This document shows, piece after piece, positions 54,674 through 64,000 of a stretch of DNA of 64,000 nucleotides (position 1 is the stretch's first letter; each line of letters opens with the position of its first letter). A program made the position numbers and the translations under genes. The notes below the pieces were generated by a model. That model had not been told where the DNA came from and did not search any database. It saw only the letters and a program-made list of their open reading frames with translations. Source of the DNA: Erigeron canadensis. Taxonomy: Eukaryota > Streptophyta > Magnoliopsida > Asterales > Asteraceae. Location: NCBI RefSeq assembly GCF_010389155.1, contig NC_057765.1, positions 20,974,270 through 21,038,269 on the forward strand. The letters are read 5' to 3'.

Positions 54674-57600
54674 TTAACAGTAAAATTTTCGTAAATTCGA
54701 ACTATTCCATGTTCTATCGACCGGAGCTCCTTCGGGTGTTTCAAGCTTGTATGCCCCATTTCTGAAGGATGTCTGTACTCGGTATGGGCCTTCCCACGTC
54801 GGTCCCAATTTTCCTTTGTACTCCTTTTCACTAGCACTATTTAGTCATAGCACGTAGTCTCCGGTCTTAAAACTTGTGGGGTTTACCCTTTTGTTGTAAT
54901 ATCCTTCTATTTTCTTTTTGAAAGCCGCTTCGCGGATGGCTGCTATCCCCCTTCATTCTTCGAGCAAGTCCAAATCTACTCGTAGTTCCTCATCGTTTCC
55001 GTCCGTGTCTAACATTCGATGAGTCGAGACTTGGAACTCTGCCAGAGCTACGGCCTCCGTTCCAAATGCCAGGCTAAACGGGGTTTCTCCGTTGCTCCTT
55101 TTTAGTGTTGTCGTATTAGCCCAAAGCACCAAAGGCAATTCGTCTACCCACCCTTTATGGCTCTGTCCCAGACGCTTCTCTATTCCTTTAAATATTTCCT
55201 TGTTGGTCGCCTCTACTTGTCCATTTCCTTGGAGGTGGTAGACTGATGCGAACGACTGCTTAATCTGTAACTGCTTACAGAACTCAGGGAAAACTCCTTT
55301 TGCAAATTGGGGTCCATTATCAGATACTATCACTTGTGGCATCCCGAATCTGCATATAATATGCTCCCACACAAATTTTTTCATTTGGTCCCCATTTGTT
55401 GAGGCGAGCGCCTTCGCTTCGACCCATTTTGTAAAATAGTCGATCGCAACCACCAGGAATCTTTTCTTGTTCTGCGCTTCGGGGAGTGGTCCTAAGAGGT
55501 CGATTCCCCATTCTATGAAGGTCCAAGCCGAAATGACTGAGGTCATGTCATTCTTTGGTTGTCTTGAGACATTGGCTCGCAGCTGGCACGCCTCGCAATT
55601 CTTCAGTAATGCTGTGGAGTCTTGGTGCATAGTTGGCCAGAAATATCCCAGCCTCATGGCCTTCGTCGCGACAGAACTTGCCCCCGAATGGGCTCCACTG
55701 ATTCCTTCATGTATTTCTCTAATTATCATCTTTGCTTGCTTAGGCCCTACACAACGAAGCCACGACGTGACGAAACCCTTTTTATATAATTTCTTGTCTA
55801 GGATTTTGTATTGCGAGGCTTTGACTTTTATTTTCCGGGCTTCGTCTTTATCGGCCGGGAGTATTCCACTTAGCAAGAATTCGTAGATGGGAGTCATCCA
55901 ATTCTTTCCTTCTTCCTCCACGAGGTCCGAAACCTGTTTTTCTTCTATTGATCTTTCCTTCAGGCCAGTACTTGTTTTCCTAAATGTCCAAATGTGAGTG
56001 AAGCTAACTTGCTCAAGGCATCTGCTTTTTTGTTCTGTTTTCTTCGAATGTGCTCTATCTCGAAATGACTGAAGCATTCTATCAATTTCCGTACCTTTTG
56101 TAGATATAGCTTCGTTGTTCCCTGCTTCGCATTGTACTCCCCTTTCACTTGACACGCCACTAACTGGTAGTCAACGTATGCATGGATATTGCGGATCTTC
56201 ATGTCCCTAGCCATCCGCAACCGTGCTAGTAATGCTTCATACTCGGCCTCGTTGTTGGTTACTTCGAACTCAAACCTCAGCGCATAAGTGAATTCTTTGT
56301 CCTCCGGGCTAATTAACATGAGGCCCGCCCCACAGCCAACTAAACTAGCGGCCCCATCAGTGTACAACTTCCAGGTGTCATGTTCGACGCTTCCTATCAC
56401 CTCCAATGATACAGAATGCATCATGGAGTTTTTTCCTGCATGGACTTTGGTAATGAAGTCAGCCAACACCTATCCTTTAACTGCATTCTTTGCTCTAAAT
56501 TCTATGTCATGTTCTCCCAACTTGATGGCCCACTTAGCTACTCGTCCTGATTTTTCCGGCTTCACCAGTATTTGTTTTATCGGTTTATCGGACAAAACAA
56601 CGATAGGGTGTGCCTAGAAGTATCTTTGCAACCTACGTGCTGCGTGAACTAACGCCAGGGTGAGCTTTTCTAGCTCTGGGTAGTTGGCTTCTGCGCCCTG
56701 TAGGACCCTGCTTACGAAATAAATCGGGATTTGATGCCTATCGCTTTCCGCCACTAGTACTACACTTACACATTCAGCCGATGCTGCTAGATACACGAAG
56801 AGAGTTTCTTTCGGTCTCGGGGCCGTAAATGTTGGCAGGTTTACGATATATTCTTTCATTTGTTCTAGTGCTTTGTTTGCTTCGTCCGTCCATTTGAAGT
56901 CCTTGTTGCTGGCGCATCCCTTCAGTATCTTAAAGAAAGGGAGCTGCCTGTCTGCGCCCCTGGAAAGAAAGCGACTGAGTGCGGCAAGTTTTCCATTTAA
57001 GCTCTGGGCCTCCTTAATTGTTTTCGGCGCCGGGATCTGCTTTAACTTATTTATCTTCGAGGGGTTTGCATGAATCCCTTTGTTGCTGATGTAATATCCT
57101 AAAAACTTGCCTTCATCTACACCGAAGGAGCATTTTTTAGGGTTCAGCTTCATGTTTATTCTACGAAGGTTCCCGAAGGTCTCGAGTACATCTTCCATGA
57201 GGCCTTCCTCGTCTCTGCTTTTGATGACCATATCGTCCACATATGCTTCCAGATTCCTCCTTATTTGCGTTGCAAAGGCTTTATCGACCAATCGTTGATA
57301 CGTTGCCCTTGCGTTCTTCAAACCAAATGGCATCTTTTTATAACAGTAGGTCCCCCTACTCGTGTAAATGTTGTCTTATCTTCATCTTCTTCGGCCATTT
57401 GTATTTGGTGGGTACCCTTTGTATGCATCCAGGAAGCACTTTAGTTTATGTTCCGTTAGCTACTCCACCTTCCAATCAATTTCCGGCAGGGGATAACAGT
57501 CTTTGGGGCAACTCTTGTTTATGTTCGTGAAATCGACACACATCCGCCATCCCCCGTCCCCTTTTCTCACCATTACGGGGTTAGCGATCCATATTGGGTA

Positions 57601-58542
57601 GGTGGATTCCCTTATTATGTCGGCTCGCAACAGCTCCTCTACCTCCCTTCTAGCAGCTTCATCCCTGTCCGCGGAGAGGTACGCTTTTTCTGGTGAACCG
57701 GTTCTACATGCTTTCGCTCGTTCAAGCGATGCTCCGTCACGAAGGGCTTGCCTTCCAATGTGAGGATCCGAGGCACTCCAGTCATATCTTTGTATTCCCA
57801 GGCGAAAATGTCCATGTTCGGCTATAGCAATTTTCGGAGCTTGTGTTTGCATCCATCCGAAAGGTGCACAATAATAGAGATTGTTTGGTCAGGGTAATCA
57901 GGGTTAATTATGACCTTCATCGTATTTTCCTCTTCTTGCGTATCCTTCGGGACAGGCGGGCTTCCGTCTTCGCCCCTTTTTACGTCACTGACTTGCTTAG
58001 ATGCCTCGTAGGTGGTGGGGATCGTTCCTATCCCTTTCTCGGATCGGAACTTTATAAACCTATGAATCACTGCGGGCACTATCTCCAGCTTTTGCAATGC
58101 GGTTCTCCCTGGGAGAATATTATAGGTTGATGGGGAGCGTACTATCGAAAGATCCAGGGTCTCGGTTCTTTCATGTATTCCGTCGCTGATGGTGATGTCT
58201 AAGTCGATTTCCCCCAACGGCCATGCGTGTTCTCCCGAGAAGCTAATTAACGGACCCCGAGGCTCTATCTTTCCATTGCAGGGCGCCTGGTAGTTTGAGG
58301 AAGCAGTGCTCAAAGATCACGTCACACTCACTTCCACTATCTAAGTAGACCCTTCTCACTTCGATGCTGAACACCGTGGTTTGAATAATGAGGGGGTCGT
58401 TGGATGGTTTGTCCTTTCCCAAGGGAGGTAAATAGAAACCTTCTGCCTCAATCTGACACGGATCTGGGTGACTGGTGGTTCCTTGGTTGATCGCCAGGGC
58501 TGCCCTTCTGTCCTTTAAGGGCCTGCTCTTGTTCTTCTTCAC
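54674..58542 (-). pseudogene. pol: D2 pol: protease, RT, RNase H, second RNase H, integrase
   Basis: Protease (58542-57822): VYLDSGSECDVIFEHCF, then a frameshift, SFSGEHAWPLGEIDL, YNILPGRTAL. RT: GDGGWRMCVDFTNINKSCPKD, a damaged stretch around 57334-57460, then MPFGLKNARATYQRLV and YVDD at 57243-57232. A first RNase H/connection runs to a TAG at 56614. A second RNase H domain (56469-55960: GCGAGLMLISPEDKEF, NNEAEYEALLARL, KADALSKLAS) is typical of the Tat lineage. Integrase after a frameshift near 55990: HHCC (HEGISGAHSG...CEACQL), DDE (GIDLLGPLP, VSDNGPQF, NGQVEATNKE). A C-terminal GPY/F-like module (LGPTWEGPYRV) ends at TAA 54674. Dead by several breaks. Confidence 0.9.
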
Positions 58543-58600
58543 AATTTATTGCGGCGTGAGTGCACAAAAATATTTATCGTGGGTTCTTGATTCTAGTTCG

Positions 58601-58619
58601 GGTCCCACTGATGGCGCCA
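58601..58619 (-). other. D2 primer-binding site
   Basis: The minus strand reads TGGCGCCATCAGTGGGACC, starting two bases after the LTR end at 58622. TGGCGCC-type sites are usual for Tat/Athila gypsy elements. The exact tRNA is not certain from sequence alone. Confidence 0.75.
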
Positions 58620-58621
58620 AT

Positions 58622-59019
58622 TGTTTGTACACCAAACCGAGATTAGGTTAAGAAAAGGGGATAATGGGTGTTTTTGATTGTTTGTTGGCGATTCCCCAAA
58701 GGTAGAGTGAATCTCTTTACGCCAAATGAGCTTATTCGTGGTTTCTGTATGATCTTTCATGTCTTTAGTGGGCTCCGTAACCCTCTTTATATAGAGGAAG
58801 ATATTCTTGAAGAACAAGTAGGCGACTTAGGGTTTCCTATGTCTTAGGCCAGGAATATTATTTTCTTAATTATTGGCTGCAAGTGATAAGATCAAATCCC
58901 GAAATTATAGGGAAACGATTCTTATCCTTTTTACCTTACTGCGGAAGCCTTCGTGTCGCAACGTGTGACTGTTCCTTCGTGTGGCAAGACCTGCATACTG
59001 CTGAGAGGGTACATCATCA
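58622..59019 (-). repeat. D2 5' LTR
   Basis: 398 bp, TGTTTGTACACC to GGTACATCATCA on the plus strand, near-identical to 52960-53372 but lacking a 15-bp stretch after GGAAGCCTTC. Followed by the duplicated target TCTAC and resumed A4 pol. Confidence 0.95.
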
Positions 59020-61002
59020 TCTACCTTAGTTGATGTTTGATCCAAAGGTTGAAGAGGGATTTTTTATGGGTTATAAACCGGGAACATCAATTCGACGGGT
59101 TGATAACAAGCAGACCGGCAAAGTTGACTTGGGTACTAATGTCAAGATTGTCAGTCATAAGCCCGCTATTCATTCTGGAACTGGCAAGAATTTCGATTAT
59201 GACAGTGTATTTCGTTCACTACACGGTCCTGCTTCTTATTCAGATCCTGAAACAGTAGACGATGTGATCGTTTTAAGAGATCATGTTGATTATGCTCCTA
59301 TGCCTACATCCACTTCTACTTAGAATGCCAATACTACTCCAACCAAAGGTTTCACTGCCCGATGATGATCCTATGTCTGAAGAATCGGAAGATGATTTTA
59401 GCTCTCCTGAGTTTCAGATTAAAACGAATTTAGGAGAAAGTCTAAATGTTGATTCGGTTCCTCAATATCGAATTAATAAGGATCATCCAGTTGAAAATAT
59501 TCTTTGTAATGCTACAGAACTTGTTCGAACTATAAATCAGTTGAATAAGGAACTGACTAGTTTATTTTGTGAAGTGAAAGACACTTGATTGATAACTGAG
59601 TGTTTATATTCTGGTTTCATTTCACAAGTAGAACCTAAGAATGTAAAGGCAGCACTACAAGATCCATGTTGGGTTGAAGCTTTGCAAGAAGAATTAGTTC
59701 AATTTGAAAAACTTAGAGTTTGGGAGTTAGTAGATGTGCCTAGAGGTAAAGAACCGATTGGAACTCGTTGGGTATATAAATGCAAACGAGGTGACAAAGG
59801 GGTTGTTACCAGAAATAAAGCACGTTTGGTTGTTCTGGGGTTTGCACAACGTTAAGAGTGCCTTCTTATACGATGAAGTTAAAGAAGAAGTATATGTTCA
59901 CCAACCACTAGGGTTTGAAGATCCGAATTAATCAAGAAAAACATATCGACTGGATAAGGCTCTTTATGGGTTACATCAAGCACCCAGAGTGTGGTAGAAA
60001 AAGTTGTCGACACCTTTGTTGACAAACGTACAAGAGGATCGATAGACAGCACTTTGTTTATCAAATGGAGGAAGCGAGATTATCTAATTGTACAAGTTTA
60101 TGTGGATGATATCATATTTGGTTCATCTAACACAAAGATGTGCAAAGAGTTCGAAATGAGCATGAAAAAGGAATTTGAAATGAGTGCTATGGGGGAACTT
60201 CAATTCTTCCTCGGACTACAAGTTGATCAAAGGAAAGATGGATTTTTTATACACCAGTCTATGTATGTCAATGACATCTTGGAGAGGATTCAAATGTTAG
60301 AATTAAAGAAATATGGTACTCCTATTCAGCAGAATCATGGTTTGGGAGTTCTTGATCCGAAAGATGAACTTGTGGTTGCAACTTATTATCGTGCTATTAT
60401 TGGCTCATTGATGTATCGGACTGCTTCGCGTCCAGATATTATGTTTGCTGTTTGTCTATGTGCTAGATTTCAAGCTAGTCTGAAAGAGTCACATTTGGTT
60501 GTAACAAGGGCTTGGTCTATGGTATCCAATGGGAGGAACGTTTGATTTTGTTGCATACACTGATTCGGACTTTGATGGTTGTAACAATGACAGAAAGTCT
60601 ACGACTGGAGGTTTTCAGTTTTTAGGAGAAAGATTAGTATCGTGGCAATGCAAGAAGCAGACATGTGTTGCTCAGTCTTCATGTGAGGCAGTGTATATGG
60701 CTGCTGGTAGCTATTGTTCCCAGGTATTGTGGATTTAGCAACAACTTCATGACTACGGTATGGATTTTCTTGATACTCCTATTAGACTAGACAATAAGAC
60801 AGCTATAGACATTACAAATAACCCTGTCATGCATAAGGTCACCAAGCATATTGATATTAGACATCATTTCTTGCGTGATTGTACCCAAAAGAAGTTTATA
60901 ACTGATGATAATTTAGCTAATCTGTATACCAAAGCATTTGATAAGACTCGGTTTGACAAGTTAATATTTCTCAATGGGATGAAGAATGCTGATTCATATT
61001 AA
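59020..61002 (+). pseudogene. pol: Copy A4: pol, linker, RT and RNase H
   Basis: Continues A4 pol after D2. Stops at 59321, 59587, 59928 and 59996. About 105 bp of the linker are missing near 59348. A 110-bp deletion at 59851, between two ACG words, removes RT motif A with its catalytic Asp (QLDV). RT motif YVDD is at 60099-60110. RNase H is damaged near 60509 (loss of the AKRILRYLKGN segment) and has a TAG at 60736 (CAG in A2). The end LILLNGMKNADSY-like tail and TAA 61000-61002 agree with A2. Confidence 0.88.
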
Positions 61003-62564
61003 ATCTCTCAAGGAACTAATTTTGTAAGTTTGTGTCTGTAAATAGCTAGAGTCATAAAAATAGAAAAAGAGTTCTTAGTGTCATAAAAACCAAAAAAATG
61101 TAAAAATGAGAAAATGACAAAAATATAGGAGAGATTTAAGTTGATGCTGTCAGATGATTAGACGTGAGGATACTTAGCTTTTAAGTCTGCTTAATCGTAA
61201 TATAGCTGCTTAGTTCAGTGATTACAATTATGGATATATTGGTAGACACAAAGTAGCAAGGTTTCCTTAAATCTGAACTTAATTTATACAATGTTCTTGT
61301 GGGAAACATATTCAGATATATGGCTGAGAATGCTTGCTTTTCAGTAATGAATTGATCTAGTCCTTAAATTTTGTGAAAGATCTAGCATTACTATAGGATT
61401 TGTTAAATGTATAGGCAAAAACCTCTGCAACTCATGAGCATGAAAGCGAAATGTGATATTGTTTATGCAAATGAAATGAATGTTAATTAAGGGGCTAATG
61501 TGGTCTTTGAGATTCGGACAAGTATGTCCTTGGGGTGTCTTTGTATACCTAGCCTACCTAAAGCTTCCAACTTGGGATTGGTTGTTAGAAAATTCGTTAC
61601 ATGGGTCTCATAGAAAATCATGGGTTCCTTATAAATAATGAAATGCAAAAGCAAATAATGTTAAATCACAAAGTAATTAAATTTAGTAATCTAAAAAGTG
61701 TCTCATGATTTGTTTAAAGATGTTTTTGAATATATACTGATTATTTGTTATCTTAGATCTTGTATCGATTACGGAAGTATATCTGAATGTGGGTCACATA
61801 TGTTCGCAAACTATTCACAAACTATCCTTGGCCAGGGTATGTTGAAAATGTCACAACTCAAAGGAAACTGGAAGTACCGAGTGTTTAAGAGGACAAATAT
61901 ACCGCTAATCGTGGTTGGGTCACCGTTCATAATTAATAATAAGAGAATTATTTTTCACCTGCAGGCTTATGTAAATGCTAATCTGATCTAATCCGTAGAA
62001 ACTTAGAATTTCTTGTAAATAAATAAAGTAGTTTAGTTTTTATTTTAGCTATTTTTGTTTTTAGTTTTATTTTTATTTTTGCAATTAGTGTCAGTTTGTG
62101 TGTCAAACTAGTTCTTATTGCACGAGAGATTTGATAAGCATCTAATGATTCTGTAGGAAATTATATGATTCTTAGTGAATTATATGAGTCTCGTTGCTTA
62201 TGGTAAGTGTGTTTAAAAGATGGTTTTTCTAATTAATACATAAGTTGTTTATTTTAGAAAATGAAATGGAATTGAAATTGAAAAGTCGAAATATTTTTTG
62301 AACGTGTTTGAAGTAAATTTTTGAAATTTCAATTGTTTTTGGTTGATAAGTATGCTTGACAAAGATTGGAGTTGCCTTAGATTTTTGATCTATAGGTTAA
62401 GATTTTGATTGTTTGCATATTTATGATATTTTGTTGATTTTGATGCATTAATGAAGTTTGTTAAGTGTGCAGGTTACAGATTTCAATTTATATGTATTGA
62501 GACGGACAACAATCTATGCATAAATGTGCTACAAGGATGAATAGCCTTGTATTTATTAACCTAA

Positions 62565-62677
62565 AACCGCCTTGACAGGGCGATGCTCTAGCCTATTGAA
62601 CTACAATCCCAGGGAAATAAGAAGAGATCTAGCTTGTTGTACCGGAGTGGTTCATCGTCAAAAGAACAACAATGTCG
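62565..62677. other. Organelle-derived insert in the A4 spacer
   Basis: Interrupts the AACCTA...TAGGTT stem-loop that is continuous in A2 and A3. The left 44 bp are half of a plastid-type tRNA-Asp gene; the right 67 bp (to about 62677) I do not recognise. No target duplication. The tRNA could have come from the plastid directly or from plastid-derived DNA in the mitochondrion. Confidence 0.65.
62567..62610 (-). tRNA. trnD-GUC: Truncated plastid-type tRNA-Asp(GUC), 5' 44 nt
   Basis: On the minus strand it begins GGGATTGTAGTTCAAT, continues through the D-arm, and has the anticodon arm GCCCTGTCAAGGC with anticodon GTC. The variable loop, T-arm and 3' acceptor strand are missing where family A sequence resumes at about 62566. 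The sequence agrees with the plastid trnD-GUC as I remember it, apart from two or three changes in the D-loop (AGGCTAG). A dead fragment and not a working gene. Confidence 0.75.
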
Positions 62678-63171
62678 CTTAGTGTGATAGGTTATTTTTG
62701 TATTATCAAGATCACAACCTAAGATGTAATGTGATAGGTTGTTGATATGATAATTTGATGCATTGTACATTAAATATGTTTTGATGTAAGTTTGCATTTG
62801 TTGAGTTAAACATCAATGAAGAAATGATCGATTTTATGTCAAGATTATAATGTAAGATTAATTTGGTACATTATTTTGATGACAGTTTTTGGTACACATT
62901 CGAGCAGATACAGGTTTTTGGTAACGAATATCTACAGGTTTATGAATTATGAAATTTGTAATTTTTCTATGATAAGTTTCTGGAAAATTCATGAAATTTG
63001 GCTACGGATGTTTTTTCCTCGTGTTCCTAGGTTTTGTTTGAAGCTCGTTCCGACGTCACACGAAGAGGATCTTCCTCGTGATGACATCATCACGAAGTAG
63101 ACGTGACAAAGACCCTAATTATTTTTTTAATTCTAACTTTTATTTTCTTGTCGCTTTTTTTTTGTGCAGGT

Positions 63172-63766
63172 ATGGCAGGACAAGGTATTAATGCTCGTGT
63201 GTTCGTCAAGTAGCACAATGTTGCACTCGATCTCTGTACTACTCAGACGGGGTGCACACCAGAGTTCCACGGTGTCCTACAGTATCTCACACGTTCTTGT
63301 GTTCGTTTCATAGTGACAGAGAACCCTCTGTTGGTGATAAGTCTCATACGGGAATTTGGAATTCAGCCCAATTAGTGCAGATGGGTGATCATATGTACAT
63401 TCGCACTACTGTTGGAGGACGTTCTTTCTCGTTCTCAGCTGGAGACTTACGGACGATATTACAGTTAGGTGATGTTGATATAGAGCAAGGTCCGACTGAA
63501 TTTTTAGATGCTTTTTGTGACGGTGCTCAACGTCGTATGGGGTACACTAGTGCTATTACTTACCCATACTTCAGAAATCATCTTCGTGGCAAATGGAAGT
63601 TGCTTGCCTACTATCTGTTGAGGTCCATCAGTCACCAGAGTACAGGACATGACCAGATGAATATCCAGAACGCTTCTCAGATGGTTGCTTTGTTGCTGAA
63701 CAAGCCGTACAACTTATCTCAGTACATTTTTGATAATTTTGAAAAGCAGTTGAGGTCATTTGGTAC
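63172..63766 (+). pseudogene. Copy A4: ORF3 N-terminal part
   Basis: ATG at 63172, two bases after the acceptor-like AG. MAGQGINARVFVK, then a TAG at 63211 (GAG in A3). A one-base deletion near 63357 (GGGAATTTGGAATT against GAGAGTTTTGGAACT) shifts the frame. The rest of the N-terminal domain is well kept (VQMGDHMYIRTTVGGRSFSF, GDLRTILQLGDVDIEQGP, KWKLLAYYLLRSIS, GHDQMNIQNASQM). Broken off at about residue 195 by a hAT-like transposon end. Confidence 0.8.
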
Positions 63767-64000
63767 TAGGGGTGTTCGCGGTTTGGTTTTTACCCGGTTA
63801 AACTGTAAACCGAACCGTTTAAAAAACAAAACAAAAAAAACAAACCATTTTTGAATTTGGTTTTGGGTTTTGTTTGTAACCGAAACCGAATTATATATTC
63901 GGTTTTTGGTTTGGTCATGGGTAAAGGATAATGAATTTGGTTAAACCGAATAACTTATATTACTATTATGTATTGTTAAAAATATTTAATTTGTATCTTT
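63767..64000 (+). mobile_element. Left end of a hAT-like non-autonomous transposon
   Basis: TAGGGGTGTTCGCGGTTTGG at the junction is the usual look of a plant hAT terminal inverted repeat (TAGGGGTG/CAGGGGTG). The interior is rich in AACCGAA/TTCGGTTT words with local inverted repeats (CCGGTTAAAC...AACCGAACCG). It interrupts the ORF3 coding sequence. The other end and the 8-bp duplication lie outside the window, so the class assignment is tentative. Confidence 0.5.

Larger units (their letters stand above)
52960..59019 (-). mobile_element. Element D2: Tat-like Ty3-gypsy, structurally complete ends, no gag
   Basis: 6060 bp with two LTRs and a perfect target duplication TCTAC (52955-52959 and 59020-59024); the interrupted A4 codons join cleanly across it. 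In minus-strand order: 5' LTR (59019-58622), PBS, protease, RT, RNase H, second RNase H, integrase (58542-54674), an antisense ORF (plus strand 53656-54339), polypurine tract, 3' LTR (53372-52960). Almost nothing lies between PBS and protease, so gag is deleted. LTRs differ by about 16 substitutions and one 15-bp indel by eye, roughly 4 percent. Confidence 0.93.
61003..63169 (+). other. A4 post-pol spacer
   Basis: Same spacer as in A2 and A3, with changes: an insert of about 113 bp with organelle DNA (62565-62677), a deletion of about 650-700 bp near 63010 that removes the internal TATA box and leader seen in A2/A3, and a kept TGACGTCA/TGACATCA motif pair (63053-63100). It ends with a pyrimidine tract and TTTTGTGCAG (AG 63168-63169). 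Confidence 0.75.
36920..63766 (+). mobile_element. Copy A4: family A element interrupted by B, D2 and others
   Basis: Pieces in order: 5' LTR start (36920-37023), LTR end (49255-49587), PBS, leader, gag (49902-51777), pol (51744-52959 and 59020-61002), post-pol spacer (61003-63171), ORF3 start (63172-63766). The rest is outside the window or lost behind a hAT-like end. It is inserted into the C element at 36919. It is the only family A copy in the window with leader, PBS and gag start. Confidence 0.8.

Noticed and set aside
61698..61991. 97-codon plus-strand frame in the A4 spacer
   Set aside because: The matching region of A2 (10385-10700) has stops and shifts in that frame, and codon positions show no constraint. 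Probably chance.
1..64000. A host gene hidden among the repeats
   Set aside because: Every long frame belongs to a retrotransposon domain or an antisense element gene. I see no other recognisable protein.

Overview
The window is plant nuclear heterochromatin made almost wholly of nested LTR retrotransposons. I find no host protein gene. Plant origin rests on three things: primer-binding sites that match the 3' end of plant initiator tRNA-Met, Ty1-copia polyproteins with Sirevirus-like architecture plus Tat-like Ty3-gypsy polyproteins, and a half plastid tRNA-Asp gene. A large-genome eudicot is likely. The species cannot be told from the sequence.

Five repeat families are present. Family A is copia-like on the + strand, with four copies A1 to A4. 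Family B is copia-like on the + strand (37024-49254). Family C is copia-like on the - strand (1-1526 and 30318-36919, plus a C-like gag piece at 28958-30312). Family D is Tat-like gypsy: D1 at 24307-28914 (+) and D2 at 52960-59019 (-). A hAT-like DNA transposon end closes the window from 63767. Every long coding region is broken by stops, frameshifts or deletions.

Layout: a C copy (LTR 1266-1526) is inserted in the integrase of A1 (1527-4209). A1 is fused to A2 (4210-17047), whose 3' LTR is joined directly to the post-pol part of A3 (17048-24306). The A array ends inside the gag of D1, which itself ends inside a C-like gag. Next comes a 5'-truncated C element (30318-36919). It is broken by the 5' LTR of A4 (36920-63766), which is interrupted by B inside its LTR and by D2 inside its integrase/RT linker. 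D2 has a clean 5-bp target duplication TCTAC.

The most interesting content is not gag-pol. The three copia families A, B and C each carry a long post-pol spacer and then an extra protein (ORF3, plus ORF4 in A). Its domains look homologous between families: an N-terminal domain with a DQxN signature, an acidic disordered middle, a coiled coil and, in A and C, a shared C-terminal domain. In A and B the extra ORF is preceded by its own TATA box and untranslated leader, and in A by a conserved 3' splice site. Each family also has its own short palindrome or stem-loop motif multiplied through noncoding DNA: GCCGAGC/GCTCGGC in C, ACTGGA/TCCAGT in B, and a TGACGTCA-centred palindrome in A. A 17-18 bp motif with core GCCTTTGT occurs twice in the post-pol spacers of both B and C. 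The D elements carry a spliced antisense ORF of the putative gypsy-type transposon family.
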